A model generated the notes under the pieces. It did no database searches. It had not been told where the DNA came from and worked only from the letters and a program-made list of their open reading frames with translations. Shown one piece after another: positions 52,255-60,505 of a stretch of DNA of 64,000 nt; the stretch's first letter is position 1; every line of letters starts with the position of its first letter. The stretch is from an uncultured Clostridia bacterium (lineage in GTDB: Bacteria; Bacillota; Clostridia; Christensenellales; UBA1242), in the NCBI GenBank assembly GCA_947589025.1, contig CANQAY010000004.1, forward strand, positions 47,928 through 111,927, read 5' to 3'. The translations under genes were made by a program, and so were the position numbers.

Positions 52255-52283
52255 ATTATACCCAACAATTAACTTAAAGTCAA
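52255..52283 (-). promoter_or_regulatory. rny promoter
   Basis: Minus strand TTGACT (52283-52278), 17-base spacer, TATAAT (52260-52255); leader about 105 bases. The rest of the 262-base gap to thiI (52284-52405) is AT-rich and I see nothing else in it. Confidence 0.8.
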
Positions 52284-52405
52284 GCATTATAAAATATTAT
52301 TGTAAAAATTTTACAAATGAATTGCCATGCTTATTACAATAATTCAGCTTCAATATTTTGTGTAAATTATATATTAAATACAATACATTTAGTTTTTGTT
52401 AGCTA

Positions 52406-53548
52406 TTATAAAGTTATTATTTCTATGTTCTCAATAACATAATTTAATAAACTTTGCAAATCAATTTTGCTTTCTTCTTTAACTGAATTGGCAATTTTGG
52501 GTTTAATAATAGGGTTCCTAGGTAAAAACACTGTGCAACAATCTTCATATGGCAAAATGCTGGTTTCGAAAGTGCCAATCTCTTTTGCCAGTGAAATAAT
52601 TTCATCTTTATTAAAACTAATTAGCGGGCGCATAACAGGATATTCCGCCACGGCATTTGTGCTTGTCAAACTTTCAATTGTTTGGCTTGCCACCTGCCCC
52701 AAGCTTTCCCCTGTTACAATAGTTTTATATTTATATTTTTTGCAAATGGCATTTGCAACTCTTATCATGGAGCGGCGCAACAAATTTATGGCATACTCGC
52801 TGTTGCAGTGGATATGAAATTCCTCCTGCAGTTTTGTCATGCTGCAGACATACATATATTTTGCACCTATAAAATGCTTAATTTTTCTTGCCAAGGTTAT
52901 AACTTTTTCTTTTGCTTGCGTGCTGGTGTAAGGAAAACTATCAAAGTGTAAAATATCTTGCCTTAAGCCGCGTTTTGCCATGCAAAAACCAGCAACTGGG
53001 CTATCAATGCCCCCGCTTAAAAGCAACAAGCCATCGCGATTTTCCCCAAGAGGCAAGCCTGAATATGCATAAACAAGTTCGGTAAAAATGTAAGTTTTGC
53101 CAGTTTCTCTAATATCAACATTAATTGTTGTTTTTGGATTGTGAATATCAACCGTAGCGGTTTTATTTTTATTTAGCACCACCTCACCCAAATCCGCAGC
53201 AAAATCGTTAGATTTTATAGAGAAAGTTTTGTCTGCTCTATTAACGCTGCATTTAAAAGAGCCTTCTAACTTAATGCGGGAAACATAATTTTTAATAATT
53301 TTTGGGTCGTTATCCAGCTCCACCGCCTTTGAAATTGAGTGCACCCCAAAAACGCCCTTTAATTTTTCAATAATTTCGTCGGCATTTTCATATTCTCTTA
53401 TTAGCAACCTATTTTGTATGTCTTCCACTTTGCAACTTAAACCTGCAACGGCCTCTTTAATGTTGTTTAAAAGAAGCTTTGTAAAATATTTTCTGTTGCC
53501 ACCTTTTAAGTGAATTTCGTTAAATCTAATTAAAATTACTTCATTCAT
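52406..53548 (-). CDS. thiI: tRNA 4-thiouridine synthase ThiI
   Basis: Adenylates and thiolates U8 of tRNA. 380 residues: N-terminal ferredoxin-like and THUMP domains (~1-165), then the PP-loop ATPase with 'LLLSGGIDSPVAGFCMAKRG'. The C-terminal rhodanese domain of E. coli ThiI is missing, as in Bacillus, where sulfur comes directly from a partner desulfurase. That partner is the gene it overlaps by four bases. Confidence 0.94.
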   Translation of the reverse strand: MNEVILIRFNEIHLKGGNRKYFTKLLLNNIKEAVAGLSCKVEDIQNRLLIREYENADEIIEKLKGVFGVHSISKAVELDNDPKIIKNYVSRIKLEGSFKCSVNRADKTFSIKSNDFAADLGEVVLNKNKTATVDIHNPKTTINVDIRETGKTYIFTELVYAYSGLPLGENRDGLLLLSGGIDSPVAGFCMAKRGLRQDILHFDSFPYTSTQAKEKVITLARKIKHFIGAKYMYVCSMTKLQEEFHIHCNSEYAINLLRRSMIRVANAICKKYKYKTIVTGESLGQVASQTIESLTSTNAVAEYPVMRPLISFNKDEIISLAKEIGTFETSILPYEDCCTVFLPRNPIIKPKIANSVKEESKIDLQSLLNYVIENIEIITL

Positions 53549-54651
53549 CTACTAATTTTCTCCCTATATGTTTTAACTGCCAAGCTAAGTTCTTCACCCA
53601 ATTTTTTGCAGTCATTTATGCTAACATCTTTATCAAAACTAATGCGGATTGCACCCGGCAGATATTTTTTAGGAACAATTTCTGCCAACACTCTATTATA
53701 TCCCGCCTTGCTGTTGCAAGCCGAACCGGTGCCAACCAAATATCCTTTTTGTTCTAAAATATGCAAAATAGTTTCGCCTCTTACCCCGCTAAAGCAGATG
53801 GATATAATGTTGTTAACGCAATCATGGTCCGACACTAATAAGCAATCGGTGTTAATTGCTGACAAAAGTGCAGCTTTGTGTTTTGAAAAATCAGTTTTCA
53901 CTACACAATTAAAAGCCGTTTTAAATGCTAAAATATTTGGCAAATTTTCCGTGCCTGAACGAAGGCCCAACTCCTGCCCTCCGCCTAAAATAAATGCCTT
54001 AAATTTGTTAGGATTGGCAATATAAAGCCCGCCAATGCCTTTAGGACCGTGAATTTTGTGTGCAGAAATAGTGTAATAATCCACATTCAAATCTTTAAGA
54101 TTAATATCCAGTTTGCCAACGGCTTGCACACCATCACTGTGCACAATTATGTTTTTATTGTAAGTTTTAACTAAATTTACAATCTCTTTAACATCGTTAA
54201 TTGCGCCTGTTTCATTGCTAACATGAATAACTGACACGAAAGCCACGCTCATATCTAGTTCTTTTTTTATTGCCTCAATATTCACACTTCCGTTTTTATC
54301 TAACGGCAAAAAAACAACATTAAAACCTTGTTCTTTATAATGTTTAGCGGTTTCATAAATTGAACTATGTTCGCCAGCCGTAATTAAATATTTTTTATCT
54401 TTTCTTGTAATGCAACTATTTAGCACTGCATTGTTACTTTCAGTGGCTGAACCCGTGAAAATAAAGGTAGAACGCTCTTTACCTTTTAACTTTGTTATAA
54501 AAAAACTTCGAGCTTCTTCCAGTGCCTTTTTTGCCTCGTTAGATGGCTGATATAGTGCACTTGGATTATAAAACAATTTAGAAGCTTTAACATATTCATT
54601 TAAAGACGCTTCACTTATCTGCGTGGTGGATGCATTGTCAAAATATAGCAT
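53545..54651 (-). CDS. Cysteine desulfurase (NifS/NifZ-like) for ThiI
   Basis: PLP enzyme that takes sulfur from cysteine. 368 residues, class V aminotransferase: 'YFDNASTTQISEASLNEY' at the N-terminus, PLP Lys in 'TISAHKIHGPKGIGGLYI', active-site Cys in 'GTGSACNSKAGYN'. Overlap with thiI indicates it supplies sulfur for 4-thiouridine, the NifZ role in B. subtilis; it might also serve other thio-pathways. No ribosome site. Confidence 0.92.
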   Translation of the reverse strand: MLYFDNASTTQISEASLNEYVKASKLFYNPSALYQPSNEAKKALEEARSFFITKLKGKERSTFIFTGSATESNNAVLNSCITRKDKKYLITAGEHSSIYETAKHYKEQGFNVVFLPLDKNGSVNIEAIKKELDMSVAFVSVIHVSNETGAINDVKEIVNLVKTYNKNIIVHSDGVQAVGKLDINLKDLNVDYYTISAHKIHGPKGIGGLYIANPNKFKAFILGGGQELGLRSGTENLPNILAFKTAFNCVVKTDFSKHKAALLSAINTDCLLVSDHDCVNNIISICFSGVRGETILHILEQKGYLVGTGSACNSKAGYNRVLAEIVPKKYLPGAIRISFDKDVSINDCKKLGEELSLAVKTYREKISR

Positions 54652-54657
54652 AGTAAA

Positions 54658-54686
54658 AGTATATCACAATTAAATATTTTTGGCAA
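54658..54686 (-). promoter_or_regulatory. Leaderless promoter of the desulfurase-thiI operon
   Basis: Minus strand TTGCCA (54686-54681), 17-base spacer, TATACT (54663-54658), six bases to the ATG. Confidence 0.75.
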
Positions 54687-54701
54687 TGTTTTAAAAGCAA
54701 T

Positions 54702-55352
54702 TTAAGGAATAAGGTTTAGTGATTTGCCCAAACTGCCCCCGTTTAAATACACCTCTGGCACCTTGCCCACTATAATGCTTTCCGCCAGCATAACTTGCAC
54801 GTTAGAATATACTTCATACGATTTAACCGGCAAAACAATATTAACATGCGTTTTTATGTAAAAATAAAGCGTGTGCTTTGTCATATTAATGCCAACCGAA
54901 TCAAACTGACTTTCAAATTCGCTGCTAACCGCTCCAATAGGCACAAGTTTTAAAGTAATTTTTGGCCCTCGGCCTATTAAAAAAGGAATGCCAGAAAATG
55001 TGCCAATGTTCATTTTTAAACCATCTTCACCCAAACTGTTCATTTGAAATTGCGCCTCTTTAACAATTTCACGCGAAATGCTGTTAATTTCATACTGATT
55101 GGCAGAAAATGAGGCTATTTCACCCGTGGGCGTGTATTGAATGTCTATAAGGCTATCGTAATTTAGAGTGCGGTTTATTACATTGCTAACAGCCAAGTTT
55201 ACCGCTTGTTCGGTTAGGGCTTGAGTTTCTGCCCGAGAATAACTTTTTATAACTGGGCTTATTACAAAAAAATAATACCACACGCCAAAAAGCGCAAACA
55301 AAAACAAAAGAACAATTAATGCTATTTTCCTTTTATTGCGCTCTTTTCTCAT
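54702..55352 (-). CDS. yunB: Sporulation protein YunB
   Basis: 216 residues. Basic N-terminus, one membrane segment (~9-28), then 'YSRAETQALTEQAVNLAVSNVI' and 'GTFSGIPFLIGRGPKITLKLVPIG', both strongly typical of YunB, a mother-cell-expressed protein required for normal spores. No clear ribosome site is found; a candidate promoter would give a very short leader. Confidence 0.9.
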   Translation of the reverse strand: MRKERNKRKIALIVLLFLFALFGVWYYFFVISPVIKSYSRAETQALTEQAVNLAVSNVINRTLNYDSLIDIQYTPTGEIASFSANQYEINSISREIVKEAQFQMNSLGEDGLKMNIGTFSGIPFLIGRGPKITLKLVPIGAVSSEFESQFDSVGINMTKHTLYFYIKTHVNIVLPVKSYEVYSNVQVMLAESIIVGKVPEVYLNGGSLGKSLNLIP

Positions 55353-55414
55353 ATATAATAATATTAAATAATAATGATATTATTTATTTTTGGCAAATTT
55401 CTACAAATTTTGCG

Positions 55415-55792
55415 TCAGTGGCCTCCACGCTTGGTTTTGCTGCTAAAAATAAGTGCAAATATAAACGATGCAAATATTGCCATAGATATTCCACCCGCTG
55501 TTGCGGTTAACCCGCCAGTAAATATGCCAATAACTCCATATTCTTTAGTTGCCATAATTGCGCCACGGGCAAGGCTTGCGCCAAAACCAATAATTGGCAC
55601 AGCCGCACCCGCTTTTGCAAACTCGCGGAACGGTGCATAAACATTAAATACTTCTAGCACCATGCCTATAACTAAGAATAGTACCAATATTCTTGCCGTA
55701 GTAATTTTAGTTCTTATAACTAAAATTTGACCAAGAAAGCAAATAAATCCGCCAACCAAAAACGAAATTACATAATCCCAAACATTAAACAT
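55415..55792 (-). CDS. spoVAE: Stage V sporulation protein AE
   Basis: 125-residue membrane protein with four hydrophobic segments; 'FLVGGFICFLGQILVIRTKITTARILVLFLVIG' and 'GFGASLARGAIMATKEYGVIGIFTGG' are SpoVAE motifs (the SpoVAEb type). Part of the channel that loads dipicolinic acid into the forespore. GGGAGG ribosome site; begins one base after spoVAD ends. Confidence 0.93.
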   Translation of the reverse strand: MFNVWDYVISFLVGGFICFLGQILVIRTKITTARILVLFLVIGMVLEVFNVYAPFREFAKAGAAVPIIGFGASLARGAIMATKEYGVIGIFTGGLTATAGGISMAIFASFIFALIFSSKTKRGGH

Positions 55793-56857
55793 TTATTTGC
55801 CTCCCTTTTTGCTTTTAACATTATTTGTGTCTTTAGAAAAATTTACTTTTAAATTAGTTTTATTTGCTCCTGCAAATTCCAATTCAACTGCATGTGCAAT
55901 GCCGGGAATTGTATCCCCTTGTTGTGAAGTTGTTGTGCTCATTAGTGCGCCGGTAGAAACAAGTAATATCCGCTTAAAATCGCCCGCACTTAATTTTTTA
56001 AATATATACGAATTTAGCACACTTGCACTACAACCCGCACCGCTTCCGCCCATAAAAACGCGTTCGGTTTTATCATAAATCATGCAACCGCAATCGGAGT
56101 AATTTTTGCCTAAAATAATTTTATCATGCTCCATTAAATCAATTAAAATTTCGCTGCCCAATTTGCCTAAATCACCCGTTAAAATTAGGTCGTAATCCTT
56201 TGCTGTTCTGCCCATATTTTTAATATGTTCTCTAATTGTGTCACACGCGGCAGGTGCCATTGCTGCACCCATGTTGTTAACATCTCCAATGCCAAAATCT
56301 ACCACGCGGCCAAAGGTTACAGCCGAAACTCTTATATTGCTTGGGGTTTTAGATATTACGCTTGCGCCACCACCCGTTATTGTCCATTGTGCGGTTGGTG
56401 GACGCTGGTTGCCAAGTTCCAAAGGAAAGCGATATTGTCGCTCTGCACTGCTAAAATGCGTGCATGTGCCAGCCACAACATTTTCAGCCAAGCCATTATC
56501 TACAAAAATGCTGGCAAGTGCAAGTGATTCGGCCATGGTGGCGCACGCTGAATATAGGCCTATAAACGGGATTTCCAGTTCCCTAGCCGTGTAAGAAGAA
56601 CTGACAATTTGGTTTAATAAATCTCCCCCAAAAAAGAAATCGATATCCGTTATTTTTAAGCCAGCTTTATCGATTGCACCCACTATAATATCTTGCAACA
56701 ATTTGCGCTCACTCTTTTCAAAGGTCTTTTCTTTTAAAGTGTCATCTTTTAAAATATAATCAAAATAATCTTTAAGTGGACCTTTTCCCTCTAACGGCCC
56801 AACCATGCTATAGCCAGCCAAAAGATAGGGTTTATTTTTTAATTTAATTGTTTGCAT
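55793..56857 (-). CDS. spoVAD: Stage V sporulation protein AD
   Basis: Soluble, thiolase-fold protein that binds dipicolinic acid. 354 residues with 'GGDLLNQIVSSSYTARELEIPFIGLYSACATMAESLALAS' and 'MGGSGAGCSASVLNSYI' typical of SpoVAD. Start at 56857 is fixed by GAGGTG; a GTG at 56866 is too close to that site. Confidence 0.96.
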   Translation of the reverse strand: MQTIKLKNKPYLLAGYSMVGPLEGKGPLKDYFDYILKDDTLKEKTFEKSERKLLQDIIVGAIDKAGLKITDIDFFFGGDLLNQIVSSSYTARELEIPFIGLYSACATMAESLALASIFVDNGLAENVVAGTCTHFSSAERQYRFPLELGNQRPPTAQWTITGGGASVISKTPSNIRVSAVTFGRVVDFGIGDVNNMGAAMAPAACDTIREHIKNMGRTAKDYDLILTGDLGKLGSEILIDLMEHDKIILGKNYSDCGCMIYDKTERVFMGGSGAGCSASVLNSYIFKKLSAGDFKRILLVSTGALMSTTTSQQGDTIPGIAHAVELEFAGANKTNLKVNFSKDTNNVKSKKGGK

Positions 56858-56868
56858 ATTTTTCACCT

Positions 56869-57315
56869 CTAATTAAACAGCCCAACAAACCCGCAAATAA
56901 TTGAACCAACCACGCCGCATACAATAACCGGGCCAGCTATTGTAAACATTTTTACGCAAATGCCATATATTATGCCTTCTTTTTTAAACTCTATGGCCGG
57001 GCTAGAAATTGAATTTGAAAAACCGGTTATTGGAATAACCGAGCCCGCGCCACCCCATGCACCTATAACATCATAAATGCCCAGACCAGTTAAAAAACAG
57101 GTTATAAATATAATTGTCATAAGCATACAACTTGTAAGTTCACTTTCCGCCAAATTTGGGAAAAAGTAGCTATATAAGTCGTAAAATCCTTGCCCTATTG
57201 CACAAATCAAGCCGCCAACCAAGAATGCTTTAAACAGCGATGGCCACGCCTTTGTTTTTGGAATTTTACTTTCCACATAAATGTTATAATTTGTATTTCT
57301 TTTTTGTTTATCCAT
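56869..57315 (-). CDS. spoVAC: Stage V sporulation protein AC
   Basis: 148-residue membrane protein, five hydrophobic segments; 'KAFLVGGLICAIGQGFYDLY' and 'IPITGFSNSISSPAIEFKKEGIIYGIC' are diagnostic. In B. subtilis SpoVAC acts as a mechanosensitive channel in spore germination. Start at 57315 follows AAGGAG. First of spoVAC-AD-AE; spoVAA, AB and AF are absent, as usual in Clostridia. Confidence 0.95.
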   Translation of the reverse strand: MDKQKRNTNYNIYVESKIPKTKAWPSLFKAFLVGGLICAIGQGFYDLYSYFFPNLAESELTSCMLMTIIFITCFLTGLGIYDVIGAWGGAGSVIPITGFSNSISSPAIEFKKEGIIYGICVKMFTIAGPVIVCGVVGSIICGFVGLFN

Positions 57316-57411
57316 AATTGCTCCTTGTTTAATAGTTGACAATATTAAAAAATTTAAAATAATTTACATAAAAATTTTTAAAAAATCCAAAATATTGTTA
57401 AGGAGTTTTAT

Positions 57412-58872
57412 ATGAATAAAAAAATAATAGCATTGTTATCTATGGCGGGCATTGTTACGGCATTAACCGGTTGCAGCAGCATGAAAATTGAAAATTATAA
57501 AGACAACATATATGAATTTAAACAACATATTGCTGAATATGCAAAATTAAACACAGAAAAAGCTAACAAGGCGGTGTTTAATAAATATAAAATGACGGTG
57601 GCCGCCCCTATTGATGCCACTCTTGTTAATGTGGAATCTGAACAAACAACTGAAAACAATAAAGAAAATACAATTGACGAAACAAACAAAGAAGTTGACC
57701 AAGATATTAATTTAAATAACAAAACCGATGTTGACAATGATAATTTAAACAAAAATTTATCTTTAAGTGAAAATAGAGATATTGTCAATAGCAATCTTTC
57801 TACATTGGAATTAAAAGATAAAAAACTTGAAGTAGAAAAAATATCTACCCTATATTCGCTAACCGATGACATAAATGGCGAGTGTGAAGATTTTGCCAAC
57901 TTAAAGACCGATATATCTAACGCCATTATTGAAACACAAAACCTTATTAACAAAATAAATTCGAAAGAAATTGAACTAACCCCAGAACAGCGAATGCTTA
58001 TTACTGAGCAATCTAAACAACTTAAGGGTTTGGGCAGGCAACTATCTCACATTACCACTGAGTTATCTATAAATTTATCCGATTTAGCCAACCTTATGCG
58101 TGAAAAAGGCGATTTGGACGATATAAACTTAAAATATTTAGTTGTGCTAGATAATTTAATTAACGGAAATGAAATGCTTGAAAACGGATTGCATTCTCTA
58201 AGTTTAATTAACAACATGATGAATTTATCTCACAGCATTCCGCCCAACAATGGCGGCAGAATTTTATATGGCTACAAACGAAATAACGAGCCACCAGTGA
58301 TAAGAGATTATTTAATTGATGAAAATGGAAAAATATCAGAAAATAAAAATAATTTAAATAACGAGGCAACAAATACTGATAACGAAAAAACAACGCAAGA
58401 TACGAACCTAAAAGCCAACATCGACACGTATCGCAGCAACAGAAGCAATATTGACAGCTTTTTTAACACTGCCTTATTAGATAACGAATTTATGTACGGG
58501 AACAATGGCTACGGATATGGCTATGGGCCCAATGGCATGGGAATGAATTATGGAGGGGGTTTTAACCCGTATGTAGAAAATCAATACGCCAACAATAGAG
58601 AAAATGTTGCTAACGATATTAACACTAATGGTGTAGATAATGTAAATAACACACAAAATGTAGAAAATAATAGCAACGCAGCGCAACCCAAAAAGAAAGG
58701 ATTAAAAAAGAATGTTGACACCTATAAAGATGAAAACACTCCAAATTTAGTAGCCAGATTTAATAAAATAAAACAAAATTTTAGCAAATTTTTCGCTAAA
58801 CTTTCTAAACCTAAAAACAAATTAAAGCAACCAGTTTATAAATACGACGAAAAAACAAATGAAAATATTTAA
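57412..58872 (+). CDS. Orphan lipoprotein, 486 aa
   Basis: Signal peptide with lipobox LTGC (Cys21). The mature protein is highly Asn/Asp/Lys/Glu-rich: an acidic low-complexity stretch (~80-130), a helical region (~150-260, coiled-coil-like), then a Gly/Tyr/Asn patch ('NGYGYGYGPNGMGMNYGGGF') and a lysine-rich end. I do not recognise the family. It is transcribed divergently from spoVAC and its stop overlaps the sigF stop by four bases, tail to tail; position suggests a sporulation lipoprotein, which is inference only. AAGGAG ribosome site. Confidence 0.75.
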   Translation: MNKKIIALLSMAGIVTALTGCSSMKIENYKDNIYEFKQHIAEYAKLNTEKANKAVFNKYKMTVAAPIDATLVNVESEQTTENNKENTIDETNKEVDQDINLNNKTDVDNDNLNKNLSLSENRDIVNSNLSTLELKDKKLEVEKISTLYSLTDDINGECEDFANLKTDISNAIIETQNLINKINSKEIELTPEQRMLITEQSKQLKGLGRQLSHITTELSINLSDLANLMREKGDLDDINLKYLVVLDNLINGNEMLENGLHSLSLINNMMNLSHSIPPNNGGRILYGYKRNNEPPVIRDYLIDENGKISENKNNLNNEATNTDNEKTTQDTNLKANIDTYRSNRSNIDSFFNTALLDNEFMYGNNGYGYGYGPNGMGMNYGGGFNPYVENQYANNRENVANDINTNGVDNVNNTQNVENNSNAAQPKKKGLKKNVDTYKDENTPNLVARFNKIKQNFSKFFAKLSKPKNKLKQPVYKYDEKTNENI

Positions 58873-59591
58873 ATGTTTATGTTGTCTTTAAAATCTTTTA
58901 AAACCTTATTCTCTATTCTGCTAACTTGAACTTGGCTTACACCAAGTTCTTTTGCTATTTCACTTTGTGTTTTATCTAAATAATATCGCATTATAATTAC
59001 TTGCTTTTCGCGTGCAGTTAAATTTTTAACCATTTCCCTTATAGCTAATTTATCCACATATCTATCTACCGAAAAATCATCGGTTAATTTATCCATTATT
59101 GTGGACGATTCTTCGTCGTCGTGAAATTTTTCATTTAAAGAGAGCGGAGTTGTGTTTGCCTCCATTGCTAAAACTATATCGTTTATTTCCATATTAAATT
59201 CTTTAGATATTTGTTCTAAGCTTGGATTTTCTCCATACTTTTTATTATATTCCGCAATATAATTCTTTAAAATAACGGCATTGTGTTTAATGCTGCGAGA
59301 AACTTTAACGCTGCCATCATCACGCAAAAAACGCTTTATTTCGCCGGCAATCATGGGCACTGCATATGTGGTGAACTTAACATTAAATGACGGATTAAAA
59401 TTGTTTATTGCCTTTACAAACCCCATTGCGCCTAGTTGATATAAATCGTCATATTCTATGCCTTTATTTAAATAGCGCTTTACCACACTTTTTATTAGTG
59501 GAGAATTAAAGGTTATAAGTTTTTCTTTTGCTAAATCATCACCCGATTTAGCTTTCTCTAACAATTCTGCTGTTTCTTCCCCAGTTAGCAT
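58869..59591 (-). CDS. sigF: RNA polymerase sigma-F factor
   Basis: Forespore-specific sigma factor. 240 residues: region 2 'YDDLYQLGAMGFVKAINNFNPSFNVKFTTYAVPMIAGEIKRFLRDDG', region 3, and region 4 HTH 'TQSEIAKELGVSQVQVSRIE'. Sigma-G is similar, but the position after spoIIAA-spoIIAB identifies sigma-F. Starts one base after spoIIAB. Confidence 0.95.
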   Translation of the reverse strand: MLTGEETAELLEKAKSGDDLAKEKLITFNSPLIKSVVKRYLNKGIEYDDLYQLGAMGFVKAINNFNPSFNVKFTTYAVPMIAGEIKRFLRDDGSVKVSRSIKHNAVILKNYIAEYNKKYGENPSLEQISKEFNMEINDIVLAMEANTTPLSLNEKFHDDEESSTIMDKLTDDFSVDRYVDKLAIREMVKNLTAREKQVIIMRYYLDKTQSEIAKELGVSQVQVSRIENKVLKDFKDNINI

Positions 59592-59592
59592 T

Positions 59593-60024
59593 TTACAACC
59601 CCACTACTTTATCTTCAATGGCCTTACTCATTTTTACAATAACGCCGTTGCCTGTGTTTTTAACCTCCAATTTGTCCATAAAACTTTCCATAACTGTAAA
59701 GCCCATGCCGCTGCGTTCTTCATTAGGCTTGCTTGTGTAAAAAGGCGTTAGCGCTCGTTCTATATCTTGTATGCCAATTCCGTTATCGGCAATAGATATG
59801 GCAACAATGTTGTTTTGAGTTGCAACCTTCATTGTAACATAGCCCACTGTTTGCGGATAAGCGTGCACAACAACATTGGTTATTGCTTCGCTTACTGCGG
59901 TTTTTATATCGTCAAGCTCATTTAAACTTGGGTTTAATGGCAAAATAAAACTTGCCACCACATTGCGTGCAAAAGCCTCATTTTCGGCAATTGCTTTAAA
60001 TTTTATTTCCATACTGTTTTTCAT
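59593..60024 (-). CDS. spoIIAB: Anti-sigma-F factor / serine kinase SpoIIAB
   Basis: Holds sigma-F inactive and phosphorylates SpoIIAA. 143 residues, GHKL kinase with N-box 'DIKTAVSEAITNVVVHAY', G1 box 'SIADNGIGIQDIE' and G2 'EERSGMGFTVMESFMD'. Preceded by AAGGGGG. Confidence 0.96.
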   Translation of the reverse strand: MKNSMEIKFKAIAENEAFARNVVASFILPLNPSLNELDDIKTAVSEAITNVVVHAYPQTVGYVTMKVATQNNIVAISIADNGIGIQDIERALTPFYTSKPNEERSGMGFTVMESFMDKLEVKNTGNGVIVKMSKAIEDKVVGL

Positions 60025-60033
60025 GTTTCCCCC

Positions 60034-60345
60034 TTAAACAATTTTGGGCATAATTTCATATAACCCACTCATTTTAAAAATTCGTTCTGCATTTCGGCTT
60101 GGATTTGTGATAAATATAGGCTTATTTTGTTCTCGCATTTTTTTATACCTGCCAATTAAAACACCCACCCCAGTTGAATCCATAAAGGTTAATTCGCTTA
60201 AATCCATTACAATTTGAATAAAACCTTTTTCAGTATCCAATAAGGTATCTAGTGTTTTCCTCACATTTGGCGCGGTGTATTCGTCCAGTTCGCCTGAAAG
60301 CATAATGTAAAGCGTTTTGTTAAAAACTCGTGATTTTATTTGCAT
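60034..60345 (-). CDS. spoIIAA: Anti-anti-sigma factor SpoIIAA
   Basis: STAS-domain protein that frees sigma-F when unphosphorylated. 103 residues; phosphorylated serine is Ser57 in 'FMDSTGVGVLIGR'. GGGGTG before the ATG. First gene of the spoIIA operon. In the 160 bases upstream I see no full sigma-H site; TGTTGAA (about 60408-60414 on plus) is one base away from a Spo0A box. Confidence 0.95.
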   Translation of the reverse strand: MQIKSRVFNKTLYIMLSGELDEYTAPNVRKTLDTLLDTEKGFIQIVMDLSELTFMDSTGVGVLIGRYKKMREQNKPIFITNPSRNAERIFKMSGLYEIMPKIV

Positions 60346-60453
60346 TTTTCACCCCTCAAAACTATGCTAACAAAAGCAAATTTAAAAAAAATAACAACAA
60401 TTGTTGAAATGCGGTTAATTTTTGTAATTTGTTGTAGTTTTTTTAGTTTGCTA

Positions 60454-60482
60454 TTGACATTTGCAACTGCGCGTGCTAAAAT
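60454..60482 (+). promoter_or_regulatory. Promoter of the thymidylate synthase gene
   Basis: TTGACA (60454-60459), 17-base spacer, TAAAAT (60477-60482), TGC before the -10 box. Confidence 0.8.
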
Positions 60483-60505
60483 AAATGCAGTTTAAAAGGA
60501 GTGTT

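Noticed and set aside
56949..56960. Further copy of the Xer-type half-site (TTTTACGCAAA) in spoVAC
   Set aside because: Inside a conserved coding segment and mismatched at the outer bases of the 14-mer; likely chance.
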